Assembly (NCBI RefSeq): GCF_002252445.1
Contig: NZ_NNRJ01000014.1
Coordinates: 1 to 64,000 of the forward strand
DNA: 64,000 bases
Origin: Brucella thiophenivorans
GTDB taxonomy: Bacteria; Pseudomonadota; Alphaproteobacteria; Rhizobiales; Rhizobiaceae
Direction of reading: 5' to 3'
Shown here: positions 10,473-20,025 of the stretch, piece by piece
Position numbering within the stretch: the first letter of the stretch is position 1
How the letters are laid out: each line of letters opens with the position of its first letter
Made by a program: the position numbers and the translations under genes
The notes under the pieces: generated by a model
Databases searched by the model: none
What the model saw: the letters and a program-made list of their open reading frames with translations, nothing else
What the model was told of the DNA's origin: nothing

Positions 10473-12743
10473 CTATAGCGGAATATCGTTGTCTTCTGCA
10501 AACTGAAGCAGCAATTCACGCAGCGAATGCGCACCGTTTGGCTTATCGAGCTTTTCATTGAGAAGCTCGTTGAGCTTACTCACATCGAGCGCACCAAGCA
10601 TCGCCTTGACCGGACCAATATTGGCAGCCGACATGGAAATCGATCGGAAACCAAGGCCCAGCAATGCCATCGCAGTCAGCGGACGCCCAGCCATTTCGCC
10701 ACATAAAGTAACCGGCTTTCCATGGCGATTGCCAGCATCGATAATATGACGAAGCGTACGCAAGAAAGCAGGTGACAATTGATCGAAACGACCTGAAATC
10801 AGCGAATTGCCGCGATCAACCGCCATCAAAAACTGAAACAGATCATTGGAGCCGACCGAAACGAAATCCACAATCGCCATCAATTCGTCCAGCTGCCATA
10901 GAAGTGCAGGCACCTCGATCATCGCACCAAGCTTCAGATTATTAGGCAGCGTATGGGCAAAGCGTGAAAGGTGACGCACTTCGCGATCAATGATCTCGCG
11001 CGCAGCCTTCACTTCTGCAACTTCGGTAACCATCGGCAACATGATTTTGAGTTCACGCCCACCAGCAGCTTTCAGCAGCGCACGCAACTGTGTGCGCATC
11101 AAACCTGGACGATCCAGCGTCAGGCGGATCGCACGCCAGCCAAGCGCCGGATTTTCTTCCTGCGCGGTTGCGCGGAAATACGGAAGAACCTTATCGCCAC
11201 CAATATCAAGCGTGCGAAAGGTGACAGGCTTATCACCCGCAGCTTCAATCACCGAGCGGTACAGCCGTTCCTGTTGTTCTGCACGCGGGAAAGTAGACGC
11301 CACCATGAACTGAAGTTCTGTGCGAAACAGACCGATACCCGCAGCGCCCGATGCTGAAAGCTGTGGCAAGTCCACTAGCAGACCCGCATTCATCAAAAGC
11401 GAAATGTCGACGCCATCTTTCGTCACTGCAGGCTTGTCGCGTGATTCGCGATAAAGCGCCTGACGACGAGCACGAAAGCGAACTTTTTCTACATAAGCAG
11501 TTTCAACGTCGGTTTGTGGACGCAGATGCAGGATACCCTCATCGCCATCGACAATGGCCGCATCGTTGTTTTCAGCCATGGACACAGCGCCCTTGGCCTG
11601 TCCGACCACGGGAATACCCATTGCGCGTGCAACAATCACCACATGGCTGGTGGCAGCACCATCTTCCAACACAACCCCGCGCAAACGCTCGCGTGGATAA
11701 TCAAGAAGCTCGGCTGCTCCCATCGTGCGCGCGACAATGATCGCGTCCTTGGCGAGTGATTCGGCCATAGTTTTGATGTCGCGACCCATCAGCTGACGCA
11801 ACAGGCGATTAGCCAGATCGTCAAAATCCGAAAGACGCTCACGCATATAAGGATCGGTCAGATGCACCATGCGCGCACGCGTGTCGCTCTGCACCTTCTC
11901 AACTGCTGCTTCTGCCGTCAGACCATTGTGAATGGCTTCTTCAAGACGACGCACCCAGCCGCGATCATGAGCAAACATACGATAAGCTTCGAGCACTTCA
12001 CGATGCTCGCCTTCAGCGGCCACATCACGACGCGAAAGCATGTCATCAATCGAAATACGCAAAGAACCGAGCGCAGTTTCCAGCCTGACGAGTTCCGCCT
12101 GACTGTCCTCGTTAAACAGATTTGTTACAACGATGCGCGGCTCATGCAGCACGACATGACCAAGGCCGATGCCATCATTAAGCCCATTACCAGTCACGCT
12201 CATTGAACGGCCAAGATCCAGCTCAATGCCGGGACGTGCAAAACGCAGCCCGTCTCCGGTGGCAATAATTTCAGCAAGAACCATTGCTGTCGTCTCAAGT
12301 GCTTCAACCTCGTCTTCGCGATAGGCCCGCTTCGTCTGATTCTGGACGACAAGAACGCCCAAAGTGCGGCCAGCACGAAGAACAGGAACACCGAGGAATG
12401 AATTGTAAGCTTCTTCGCCAGTTTCCGGCAGATAGGCAAAGGCTGGATGGCTTTGCGCATCGGTCAGATTTAAGGGACGTGCACTGGCAGCGATCGTACC
12501 GACAAGGCCCTGGCCCAGACGCAACTGCGCAAGGTGAACAGACTGTGGGTTTAGACCCTCAGTCGCATAAAGCTCAAGCACGCCATCAGCACGAAGAATG
12601 TAGAAAGAGCAAACTTCCGCGACCATATTTTGCGCGATTTCACGGACGATCCGGTCAAGACGTTCCTGCGGCTCCAGAGACTCCGCCATCAATTCGCGCA
12701 GCTTCTTGAGAAGCACGCGGGGACCAGTTGTCAGATCACGCAT
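10473..12743 (-). CDS. ptsP: PTS-Ntr enzyme I (phosphoenolpyruvate-protein phosphotransferase)
   Basis: 756 residues. Order: an N-terminal GAF domain (about 15-160), the PEP-utilising N-terminal domain, the phospho-histidine swivelling domain (DGAATSHVVIVARAMGIPVVGQ, with the active His near 380), then the PEP-binding TIM barrel with the Cys-containing GNRHGKPVTLCGEMAGRP near the C-terminus. It starts the nitrogen-type phosphorelay (PtsP to NPr to PtsN) that links nitrogen and potassium status to regulation; the GAF domain is the known site for glutamine or 2-oxoglutarate sensing. I chose the ATG at 12743 (MRDLTTGP) over an upstream TTG at 12788 because it fits the family N-terminus and a GAGGAG lies upstream. 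ptsN and npr are not in this window. Confidence 0.95.
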   Translation of the reverse strand: MRDLTTGPRVLLKKLRELMAESLEPQERLDRIVREIAQNMVAEVCSFYILRADGVLELYATEGLNPQSVHLAQLRLGQGLVGTIAASARPLNLTDAQSHPAFAYLPETGEEAYNSFLGVPVLRAGRTLGVLVVQNQTKRAYREDEVEALETTAMVLAEIIATGDGLRFARPGIELDLGRSMSVTGNGLNDGIGLGHVVLHEPRIVVTNLFNEDSQAELVRLETALGSLRISIDDMLSRRDVAAEGEHREVLEAYRMFAHDRGWVRRLEEAIHNGLTAEAAVEKVQSDTRARMVHLTDPYMRERLSDFDDLANRLLRQLMGRDIKTMAESLAKDAIIVARTMGAAELLDYPRERLRGVVLEDGAATSHVVIVARAMGIPVVGQAKGAVSMAENNDAAIVDGDEGILHLRPQTDVETAYVEKVRFRARRQALYRESRDKPAVTKDGVDISLLMNAGLLVDLPQLSASGAAGIGLFRTELQFMVASTFPRAEQQERLYRSVIEAAGDKPVTFRTLDIGGDKVLPYFRATAQEENPALGWRAIRLTLDRPGLMRTQLRALLKAAGGRELKIMLPMVTEVAEVKAAREIIDREVRHLSRFAHTLPNNLKLGAMIEVPALLWQLDELMAIVDFVSVGSNDLFQFLMAVDRGNSLISGRFDQLSPAFLRTLRHIIDAGNRHGKPVTLCGEMAGRPLTAMALLGLGFRSISMSAANIGPVKAMLGALDVSKLNELLNEKLDKPNGAHSLRELLLQFAEDNDIPL

Positions 12744-12902
12744 GATCGTCGGAGGCTCCTCAATTGGTACAGGCCCCGCTTCACGCAAAGCCAGTTCCCA
12801 TTACCCGCCTGCGAAGCGTTACGCCGAATCCTTTGTGAGCATTTTTGACACGCACGTCTAGTCTATTCATCAGAAAATCTGACAACTCATAGAATAAGAG
12901 AA

Positions 12903-12962
12903 TGCCGCTCACTCATTATAGCGCGCGGCATAGTTTCAAAACGGGGCAGGCAGAGCCCGTTA
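12903..12962 (-). terminator. Hairpins downstream of lysC
   Basis: Two minus-strand stem-loops follow the lysC stop: AACGGG/CCCGTT (12940-12961) and TGCCGC/GCGGCA (12903-12930), the latter followed by TTCTCTTATTCT. Together they are a plausible lysC terminator ahead of ptsP, though the U-tract is imperfect. Confidence 0.5.
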
Positions 12963-12963
12963 A

Positions 12964-14235
12964 TTATTTATCAAGACCATAAACGCCGTGCAGCGTACGC
13001 ACGGCAAGTTCTGCATAAGGGCCATCGATCAGGATCGAAATCTTAATTTCAGATGTGGTAATGGCGCGAATGTTGATGCCCTTTTCAGCAAGCGCCTTAA
13101 AGGCAGTCGCTGCGACACCTGCATGGCTGCGCATGCCAATACCAATGACAGAAACCTTAGCAAGACCTGTTTCCGACTGAATATGATCCGAACCAATTTC
13201 AGCCTTCACCTTATCGAGAACGCGCAAGGCTTTGTCGATGTCGCCGGTCGGGATCGTGAAGGTCATGTCGGTTTTCGAACCGTCTTCCGACACATTCTGC
13301 ACGATCATATCGACATTGATGTGCTCTTCGGCCAGAGGTCCGAAAATCGCTGCCGAGATACCCGGGCGATCAGCCACGCGTCGGAGCGAAATCTGAGCTT
13401 CATCTTTAGCATAAGCGATACCAGTGACGACCTGCTGTTCCACGATTTCTTCCTCGTCGCAAATGAGCGTTCCGGGCGGGTTGATCGGATCATCCATGCC
13501 CGGCGCATTGGGGTCCGTAAAACTTGAGCGCACGAAGGTGCGAACTTTATGTACCATGGCAAGCTCGACCGAGCGCACCTGGAGAACTTTGGCGCCAAGG
13601 GATGCCATTTCCAGCATTTCTTCAAATGTAATACGCGAAAGGCGCTTGGCTTTTGGTTCGATGCGCGGATCGGTCGTGTAAACGCCGTCAACATCGGTAT
13701 AAATGTCGCAACGATCAGCTTTCACGCCAGCGGCAATCGCAACAGCAGACGTATCCGAGCCACCACGACCCAGCGTCGCAATGCGGTTATCCGGGCCGAT
13801 GCCCTGGAAACCAGCAACAACCGCAACCTGTCCCATTTCCATACGACGGATAATTTCTGAACCGTCAATTTCCTGAATACGGGCTGCGCCATGCGCATTG
13901 TCCGTCTTGATCGGAATCTGCCAGCCCTGCCATGAGCGCGCATCAATACCAATCGACTGCAGTGCTATCGCCAGAAGACCGCTTGTGACCTGTTCGCCGG
14001 AGGCTACAATCGCATCATATTCACGAGCATCGTAAAACGGCGACGTTCCACCGGCAACCTTGGGTATGCTCTGTACCCAATTGACCAGTTCATTGGTCTT
14101 GCCCGACATCGCGGAAACGACAACGGCAACCTGATTGCCAGCATCGACTTCACGTTTGACGTGGCGCGCCACATTGGAGATGCGTTCCAGATCGGCCACA
14201 GAAGTGCCGCCGAATTTCATCACGATGCGCGCCAT
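12964..14235 (-). CDS. lysC: Aspartate kinase
   Basis: 423 residues. Catalyses ATP-dependent phosphorylation of aspartate, the first step towards lysine, diaminopimelate, threonine and methionine. The N-terminal kinase domain begins with MARIVMKFGGTSV and contains the GRGGSDTSAVAIA motif; two ACT regulatory domains occupy about 265-423. This matches the monofunctional, allosterically inhibited class. It has its own promoter region shared divergently with ubiG. The lysA gene, for the last lysine step, is elsewhere in the window, so the pathway is not one operon. Confidence 0.97.
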   Translation of the reverse strand: MARIVMKFGGTSVADLERISNVARHVKREVDAGNQVAVVVSAMSGKTNELVNWVQSIPKVAGGTSPFYDAREYDAIVASGEQVTSGLLAIALQSIGIDARSWQGWQIPIKTDNAHGAARIQEIDGSEIIRRMEMGQVAVVAGFQGIGPDNRIATLGRGGSDTSAVAIAAGVKADRCDIYTDVDGVYTTDPRIEPKAKRLSRITFEEMLEMASLGAKVLQVRSVELAMVHKVRTFVRSSFTDPNAPGMDDPINPPGTLICDEEEIVEQQVVTGIAYAKDEAQISLRRVADRPGISAAIFGPLAEEHINVDMIVQNVSEDGSKTDMTFTIPTGDIDKALRVLDKVKAEIGSDHIQSETGLAKVSVIGIGMRSHAGVAATAFKALAEKGINIRAITTSEIKISILIDGPYAELAVRTLHGVYGLDK

Positions 14236-14462
14236 TTAAGGTTACGTCCCGTCTTTTGAAAAATTACACAAAAGCCTGCCGAAACATTATTTTCTTGCGA
14301 CAGACAAACCCGGGGTCACATAGCTAAAATGTCGCGCTTCCGCAAGAGTGTGATTCCCGTGAAACAATAATCAACGCTTGCAATTCGGGAATTTGATTTG
14401 ATCCTTGACTTTAACACGCTACCTTGAGAGCAGGATTGCACGCGCTTCCGCAGGAGAATGAT

Positions 14463-15209
14463 ATGACCGAGACCGCCCGCACCACGATCGATGCTTCTGA
14501 AATCGAGCATTTTTCGCGCATTGCTGCGCAATGGTGGGACCCGCAGGGCAAGTTTCGTCCGCTACACAAATTTAATCCGACACGCCTGACCTATATCAAG
14601 GAAAAAGTCTGCGAAAAATTCAATCGCGACCCGAACAGCCCCCGGCCTTTTGAAGGCCTGCGCTTTCTCGATATTGGTTGCGGTGGTGGGCTTTTGTGCG
14701 AACCCATGTCACGTCTTGGCGCAACGGTAATTGGCGCCGATGCATCCGAAACCAATATTGAAGTGGCAAAGATTCACGCTGCCCAAAGCGGTGTCGAAGT
14801 CGATTATCGCGCAACGACTGCCGAAGCGCTGGCCGATGCTGGCGAAAAATTCGATGTGGTACTCAACATGGAAGTGGTCGAACATGTCTCCGACGTTGAT
14901 CTTTTCATGTCGGCGACCAGCGAAATGGTAAAGCCCGGCGGATTGATGTTCGTTGCCACCATCAACCGCACGCTTAAAGCCTATGGCCTTGCAATCATCG
15001 GGGCCGAATATGTGCTGCGCTGGCTGCCACGCGGCACGCATCAATTTGAGAAGCTGGTGCGCCCAGAAGAACTGGAATCAGCCTTTTCCAAAGCGGGCTT
15101 AACCTTGATCGATAAGCTGGGTGTAACTTACAATCCGCTTGCCGACAGCTGGAGCCGTTCACGCGATACCGATGTGAACTACATGGTTCTAGCAGAACGT
15201 CCTCAGTAA
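14463..15209 (+). CDS. ubiG: Ubiquinone biosynthesis O-methyltransferase UbiG
   Basis: 248 residues. SAM-dependent methyltransferase acting twice in ubiquinone synthesis. Motif [19 protein letters not shown] is present near residue 70. The N-terminal [23 protein letters not shown] is diagnostic for UbiG/Coq3. The ATG at 14463 is chosen because it follows an AGGAG and fits the family N-terminus; the upstream in-frame start at 14424 adds 13 unrelated residues. Divergent from lysC; its stop codon abuts that of the convergent DMT transporter gene with no gap. Confidence 0.96.
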   Translation: MTETARTTIDASEIEHFSRIAAQWWDPQGKFRPLHKFNPTRLTYIKEKVCEKFNRDPNSPRPFEGLRFLDIGCGGGLLCEPMSRLGATVIGADASETNIEVAKIHAAQSGVEVDYRATTAEALADAGEKFDVVLNMEVVEHVSDVDLFMSATSEMVKPGGLMFVATINRTLKAYGLAIIGAEYVLRWLPRGTHQFEKLVRPEELESAFSKAGLTLIDKLGVTYNPLADSWSRSRDTDVNYMVLAERPQ

Positions 15210-16091
15210 TTAGCGCCTTTGGGCTTTCGTCGTCAGCACCACACCAAAGGCGATGACGACAGCACCAATCCATGTGAGTGGCGGATAGTTTTCACCAAGA
15301 AACAACGTGCCTGAAATAAGGCCGAGCGCCGCTGCGACATAACCAATCTGGCTCAAATAAACCGGCCCACCAACTGCCTGTAGCCGGAAGAAAAGAGCAA
15401 ACATGCCCGCCGCCGCAATCCCTTGCGCCACAGCAGTCATTGGCGCGAGAGCCAGTGTCTCAATCGGGAAATTACCGCTAAACAGCAAAACCCCGATAAA
15501 CAGCATCACCGCCGCTGCAAGATGACTGCCCGCAGCAAGCTCAGTCGGATCAGCATTTTTCGGCCAGTCGAGGGTGCGATAGACATTTCCCATCGCCAGA
15601 AATACCGGAATGAGAAGCGCTAAACCAATCCAAAGGGGATCGGCAGGCTTTCCCACTTCGCCACGCGTCATCGCAACCATGATTGCACCAATAAAGCCCA
15701 CGACAATGCCGGCAATCCCGAGCGCATTCGGGCGACGCAGGCCAAAGCCCATAGAAATCAGAAGCGTGATCACAGGCGACAGCGTGTACATAATTCCCGT
15801 GAAACCAGCACCAAGTCGCGGGATCGCAGACAAGATTAAAAGGTTTGGCAGTGTATAGGAAATTGCCGCCGTGCAGATATAATAGCGCAATCTCCCGCCC
15901 GAAAAGCCGACACGCTTTTTATTCAAAAGCATGACCAGCAGCAGAATGACCCCGGCACTTGCTGAGAAAAGAAATGTCCAGATTGCCGGCGGAATGCCTG
16001 CTTCCGCAGCAATCTTACCAAGTGGCAAAATAAGACCCAGTAACGTGCCGGTCGTAAGCAACAAAAAAGGCGCAGAATACATAAGTTTCAT
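15210..16091 (-). CDS. DMT/EamA family transporter
   Basis: 293 residues, almost entirely hydrophobic, with about ten predicted membrane helices arranged as two EamA repeats. The family exports small metabolites such as amino acids or their derivatives; the substrate cannot be inferred here. It sits 32 bases downstream of the DUF1178 gene on the same strand and may be the last gene of the comF-grxC-nitrilase-DUF1178 run. Its 3' end touches the ubiG stop codon. Starts at ATG with a nearby GGAGA. Confidence 0.88.
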   Translation of the reverse strand: MKLMYSAPFLLLTTGTLLGLILPLGKIAAEAGIPPAIWTFLFSASAGVILLLVMLLNKKRVGFSGGRLRYYICTAAISYTLPNLLILSAIPRLGAGFTGIMYTLSPVITLLISMGFGLRRPNALGIAGIVVGFIGAIMVAMTRGEVGKPADPLWIGLALLIPVFLAMGNVYRTLDWPKNADPTELAAGSHLAAAVMLFIGVLLFSGNFPIETLALAPMTAVAQGIAAAGMFALFFRLQAVGGPVYLSQIGYVAAALGLISGTLFLGENYPPLTWIGAVVIAFGVVLTTKAQRR

Positions 16092-16123
16092 GCGCCTGAT
16101 CTCCTACGCATTCACAATTTTAA

Positions 16124-16549
16124 TTAGTTCTTATCTTCCGGAAAAACAGGCAACGGCATCACTTCGACACCATCCTCGATAAGAGAATGAACATCTTCCT
16201 TGGAGGCTTCGCCGTAAATCCCACGCGCTTCAGTTTCACCGAAATGAATTTTACGCGCTTCTTCGGCAAACTGATCGCCAACATAATCCGCGTTTTCACG
16301 GACCTTGCGACTCAACTCCCGCATTTGCTCCAGCACCTGTTTCTGCGCCTGATCCATGGCAATCGCTACCTGCTCTTTTGAGCGGCTGGTGGAGACGGCA
16401 GGCGCCATCAACGACTTTTGGATTTCCGGCGAGTTGCACACAGGACAAGAAACAAGCCTTCGCTCCGACTGCCGGTCGAAATCAGCATTGTCGCGAAACC
16501 AGCCTTCAAACTCATGGCCGTGATCGCAATGAAGCGAAAAGCGGATCAT
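16124..16549 (-). CDS. DUF1178 family protein, zinc-ribbon-like
   Basis: 141 residues. The N-terminal part MIRFSLHCDHGHEFEGWFRD followed by CPVCNSPEIQKSLMAP carries Cys/His pairs typical of a small zinc ribbon, as in FmdB-like proteins. The rest is charged and helical (about 60-110). Function unknown. It begins 3 bases after the stop of the Nit-type hydrolase gene, so the two are almost certainly cotranscribed. The pairing of these two genes is common in Rhizobiales. Confidence 0.87.
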   Translation of the reverse strand: MIRFSLHCDHGHEFEGWFRDNADFDRQSERRLVSCPVCNSPEIQKSLMAPAVSTSRSKEQVAIAMDQAQKQVLEQMRELSRKVRENADYVGDQFAEEARKIHFGETEARGIYGEASKEDVHSLIEDGVEVMPLPVFPEDKN

Positions 16550-16552
16550 GGA

Positions 16553-17401
16553 TTATGCGTCCTTTTTTTCATGCGAAACTTTTATTGAAAACTCGCGCGC
16601 ATTCTTGAGGTTTGGCACTTTGGCACGTGCTGCCACACTTTCCGAAACGTCGATGTCGGCAATGATCACACCCGGCTCATCATGGGCCGCTTCCGCCAGA
16701 ACCTTGCCCCACGGAGAAACGATTAGCGAATGACCATAGGTCTCGCGACCATCTTCATGCACACCGCCCTGAGCTGCAGAAATCAGGAATGCACCATTTT
16801 CAATCGCACGCGCACGCTGCAAAACATGCCAGTGCGCTTCACCCGTCTGGCGTGTGAAAGCAGCTGGTCCGGTAATCACATTGGCACCCGCCAGCGCCTG
16901 CGCGCGAAACAGTTGCGGGAAACGAATATCGTAGCAGATCGCCATGCCAACTTTGGCAAAAGGCAATTCGGCAATCACCGTTTCCTTGCCCGGCTCATAG
17001 GTCGCCGATTCGCGCCAGCTTTCGCCATTGTCGAGATCGACATCAAACATATGAACCTTGTCATAGGTCACAATCTTCTCACCAGAAGGCGCAAAGATGC
17101 CGCCACGATTGGCAATCTTACCATCACCGGCTGCAATAGCCGTTGAACCAATATGCAGAAATATGCCGTGCTTCTTTGCAAGTGCCGATGCAGCTTTGAA
17201 GACAAGGTCTTCATTTTCATCGCGCAGACTTGCAAAAAGCGCTGTACGATCGCGCATCAGCGCGCCGGTCATCTCAGGTGTTTGCACATAGTGAGCACCC
17301 TTTGCCGCAGCATCGGAAACGAGAGTTTCCAGTGCTTCAACATTGCGGACAATGTCAGTCCCCGAACGCATCTGAATAGCAGCAGCGCGAAAAGTGCTCA
17401 T
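16553..17401 (-). CDS. Carbon-nitrogen hydrolase (Nit1/Nit2-type amidase)
   Basis: 282 residues. Nitrilase-superfamily fold with the Glu-Lys-Cys triad visible: Glu in QTPEMTG, Lys in YDKVHMFDVDLDNGESWRES, Cys in GMAICYDIRFPQLFRAQA. The last two are characteristic of the Nit subfamily, whose likely role is metabolite repair such as hydrolysis of deaminated glutathione. Location next to glutaredoxin fits a glutathione link, though this is inference. The start at 17401 (MSTFRAAAIQM) with GGGAGA upstream is preferred to one six codons earlier. Confidence 0.93.
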   Translation of the reverse strand: MSTFRAAAIQMRSGTDIVRNVEALETLVSDAAAKGAHYVQTPEMTGALMRDRTALFASLRDENEDLVFKAASALAKKHGIFLHIGSTAIAAGDGKIANRGGIFAPSGEKIVTYDKVHMFDVDLDNGESWRESATYEPGKETVIAELPFAKVGMAICYDIRFPQLFRAQALAGANVITGPAAFTRQTGEAHWHVLQRARAIENGAFLISAAQGGVHEDGRETYGHSLIVSPWGKVLAEAAHDEPGVIIADIDVSESVAARAKVPNLKNAREFSIKVSHEKKDA

Positions 17402-17423
17402 AGGTGTCTCCCCCATCATGATG

Positions 17424-17690
17424 TTAGTTTAGTTCGCCAGTCGCAAGCAGGCCGTCAAGCTTGCCTGCATTGTCGAGAGCAAAGAGATCATCGCAACCGC
17501 CAACATGCACAGTACCGACAAAAATCTGCGGGAAGGTATTACGACCCGAACGTTCCTGCATTTCTGCTCGCAGTTCAGGTGTGGCGCCCGCATTGATCTC
17601 AACGAACTCAACGCCCTTGTTCTTGAGAAGGCCAACGGCACGTGTGCAATAAGGGCAGCCGGGACGGGTGTAGATGGTAATATCAGTCAT
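17424..17690 (-). CDS. grxC: Glutaredoxin 3
   Basis: 88 residues. Small thiol-disulfide oxidoreductase with the dithiol active site CPYC at residues 11-14 (RPGCPYCTRAV). Also present: the TFPQIFVG segment with the cis-Pro and the GGCDD that binds glutathione. The start at 17690 (MTDITIYTRPGC) is the family start; an upstream ATG adds four residues. It lies between comF and the Nit-type hydrolase gene, 22 bases from the latter. Confidence 0.96.
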   Translation of the reverse strand: MTDITIYTRPGCPYCTRAVGLLKNKGVEFVEINAGATPELRAEMQERSGRNTFPQIFVGTVHVGGCDDLFALDNAGKLDGLLATGELN

Positions 17691-17769
17691 GAAAAACTCC
17701 ATTCGTTGCCCACTATATAAGTAGCAAAACCACGATCTGGAAGCCCCTTATCTCTTCACAAAGCTGTAT

Positions 17770-18561
17770 TCAGGTGTCAGGCAGAACCCGGCTGAATGTG
17801 AGTACATCAACGCTCTTTGCACCGCCGCGCAACAGCGCGCGTGTGGCGGCCTTTACCGTTGATCCCGTGGTATAAACATCATCGATCAGCAAAACCCGCC
17901 GCCCACGCACATGAATTTCTTGCTCTTTCGGCACGCGAAAAGCGCCATCGACATTGCGCTTGCGTTCTTTCAAGCCAAGCCCGATTTGCTGATCAGTCCT
18001 CCGAATACGCTTAAGCGCCTGTGGTTCAAAGGGCTTACCATTTAACCGCGCCAACGTGCGTGCCAGCTCAGCCGACTGGTTAAATCGACGCGACCAAAAC
18101 CGCCATTTGTGCAAAGGCACCGGCAGAATAACGTCGCATTCATCGAGCAATTCTCGTCCCGAGCGCTGCATCCATCTCGCCATCCAAGGCGCAAGATCAG
18201 TTCGATCATGAAATTTCAGCGCCACAGCCATGCGTTGCGCAGCACCACGATGCAGCACTGCTGAACGCAAACGTCGAAACGGCGGCGGATCAGCAATCGC
18301 TTCCGCACTCATGAAATTCTCGCCAAAGTCGTGATTAAACGGAATTCCAAGCACCGGACAATAGGGCTTTTCGATAAAGCGCAGTTGCGACCAGCATTGC
18401 GGACATAGCGTCCCCGGCTCGGAAACCTGAATGCGACATCCAATACAACTGGCCGGATAAAGAATATCGGATGAATAGCGCAAGCCTTTGCGTGCCGCGC
18501 TAAGCGCGTGCGCTTTCAGCCTCAACAACAAGCTTTGATGCGATCTGTCGTCATCAACCAT
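17770..18561 (-). CDS. comF: ComF family phosphoribosyltransferase-like protein
   Basis: 263 residues. An N-terminal zinc-ribbon with Cys pairs (CIGCRIQV then CPQCW) is followed by a C-terminal type I phosphoribosyltransferase domain with the PRPP-binding loop LLIDDVYTTGSTVKAATRAL near residue 225. In Haemophilus and Bacillus ComF is linked to DNA uptake; in Rhizobiales the role is unproven. First gene of the minus-strand run comF-grxC-nitrilase-DUF1178. Divergent from a methyltransferase gene. Confidence 0.92.
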   Translation of the reverse strand: MVDDDRSHQSLLLRLKAHALSAARKGLRYSSDILYPASCIGCRIQVSEPGTLCPQCWSQLRFIEKPYCPVLGIPFNHDFGENFMSAEAIADPPPFRRLRSAVLHRGAAQRMAVALKFHDRTDLAPWMARWMQRSGRELLDECDVILPVPLHKWRFWSRRFNQSAELARTLARLNGKPFEPQALKRIRRTDQQIGLGLKERKRNVDGAFRVPKEQEIHVRGRRVLLIDDVYTTGSTVKAATRALLRGGAKSVDVLTFSRVLPDT

Positions 18562-18640
18562 TGCATTCGCCCCCGTTCGAATGCATTTACGCCTGTATCT
18601 ATATTACCGACGTATATCCGAAAGAGAAGACGGAATCGCA

Positions 18641-19540
18641 ATGGCCGCTCCTTCACCTGCCCAATTGTCTGAAAACGCGATCTTTGATCGCGATCTCCAG
18701 CTGGCGTTTCGCCGCCGTGCTATTAAACGTGCGATTCCGGGAGCAGACTTCATTTTGCAAAGGGCCGCAGAGGACTTGGAGGACCGGCTGGATGCAGTGA
18801 CCCGTCGTTTCCCGGTTGCGGTCGATCTTGCGGGGCATAATGGCCTTGCGGCGAGCGCCATTGCACGCTCTGGCAAGGCGGATATGATTTTGCGCATCGA
18901 ACGCGATGCAGCCTTCCTCAATAGCCCCTTCCCGGCAGTCGTTGCCGATGACGAGGCCCTGCCGTTAAAACCGCAAAGCGCCGATCTCATCGTTTCACTT
19001 CTGTCGCTGCACTCGACCAATGACACACCGGGCGCAATGATCCAAATTGCGCGTGCATTAAAGCCGGATGGTCTTTTTCTCGCAGCGCTCAACGGCAATG
19101 GCACACTGGGCGAATTGCGCGAAAGCCTTTTGCAGGCGGAAATAGAATTAACCGGCGGCGCTTCGCCCCGTGTTTTTCCATTTGCTGATGTGCGCGAAGT
19201 TGGCGGTCTTTTGCAACGGGCAGGTTTTGCACTGCCGGTAACCGATGTTGATAACGTGACAGTGCGTTATGACAGCATTTTCAATCTGATGGCCGATCTT
19301 CGCGCCATGGGTATGCAGAATGTATTGCGCGACCGCTCGCATAAGCCTGTATCGCGGCGACTTTTCCTGCGCGCGGCGGAAATCTATGCCGAACGCTTCA
19401 GCGATCCTGACGGGCGTATCCGTGCAACATTCTCGACAATCTGGCTGTCGGGCTGGGCACCGCACGAATCACAGCAAAAGCCACTGAAACCCGGCTCTGC
19501 CAAGGCTTCACTGGCTGATGCACTTAAAAACGTGGAGTAA
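18641..19540 (+). CDS. SAM-dependent methyltransferase, NDUFAF5/BioC-like
   Basis: 299 residues. Class I methyltransferase fold: AVDLAGHNGLAASAIA occupies the place of motif I, and ADLIVSLLSLHSTNDTPGAMIQIARALKPDGLFLAAL covers motifs II-III. The N-terminus with FDRDLQLAFRRRA resembles alphaproteobacterial homologues of the complex I assembly factor NDUFAF5. That factor hydroxylates an arginine in the complex I subunit NDUFS7; calling this one the same is inference. Start at 18641 chosen because the preceding 20 codons have no family character. Divergent from comF with a short shared promoter region. Confidence 0.85.
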   Translation: MAAPSPAQLSENAIFDRDLQLAFRRRAIKRAIPGADFILQRAAEDLEDRLDAVTRRFPVAVDLAGHNGLAASAIARSGKADMILRIERDAAFLNSPFPAVVADDEALPLKPQSADLIVSLLSLHSTNDTPGAMIQIARALKPDGLFLAALNGNGTLGELRESLLQAEIELTGGASPRVFPFADVREVGGLLQRAGFALPVTDVDNVTVRYDSIFNLMADLRAMGMQNVLRDRSHKPVSRRLFLRAAEIYAERFSDPDGRIRATFSTIWLSGWAPHESQQKPLKPGSAKASLADALKNVE

Positions 19541-19541
19541 G

Positions 19542-19590
19542 GTGTTTCCAGCAAAAATGTGAAGCAGCTTTGCGTTCGGAAACACGAAAA
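19542..19590. repeat. Hairpin repeat, family A copy (first hairpin only)
   Basis: Arms GTGTTTCC (19542-19549) and GGAAACAC (19578-19585) enclose a loop containing CAAAAATGTGAAGCAGCTTTG, close to the loop of the copy at 23941. It starts right after the methyltransferase stop codon and may act as its transcript end. Confidence 0.6.
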
Positions 19591-19601
19591 ATCAAAAATG
19601 T

Positions 19602-19910
19602 TTAGCAATCGCCCGTTTGCGTGCCATCTGGATCGATGACGCAGATAGGCCTTACAGGCGCTTTTCGCGCAACAACGGTGTCGCGTGCAATCGATCCTGT
19701 CATGGTGCGATCAATACCAGCCGGAAGAACAGACTGTGCCGCAAGCTTGTTTGCCTGATCGTTCAGAATAGGAACGATGATCAATGCAAGGGCAACCGCT
19801 GCGGAGCCAAACAAAAGAACAACTCGCAATATTCCACGACCGGCTTTTGTGAACGATCCCGGCTTATATTCGTTATGATCTGCACTAAAATAATTGTTGT
19901 CAAAACCCAT
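19602..19910 (-). CDS. Small single-pass membrane protein, unknown function
   Basis: 102 residues. A polar N-terminus (1-27), one hydrophobic helix at about 28-46 (RVVLLFGSAAVALALIIVP), and an extracytoplasmic tail with two Cys near the end (PICVIDPDGTQTGDC) that could form a disulfide. I recognise no domain. The ATG has GGAG ten bases upstream. It reads as a genuine gene because of its codon use and topology. It is transcribed alone, convergent with the methyltransferase gene. Confidence 0.7.
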   Translation of the reverse strand: MGFDNNYFSADHNEYKPGSFTKAGRGILRVVLLFGSAAVALALIIVPILNDQANKLAAQSVLPAGIDRTMTGSIARDTVVARKAPVRPICVIDPDGTQTGDC

Positions 19911-20025
19911 GACATAAAACTCCGCGGCACTTGGTTTTCAAGAATGCCGGAACGGAGTGAATCATCGATTAACGCACAGGGTTAACGACAACAGATTGGC
20001 AACTATTTTAGAGCTTTCCACAGGG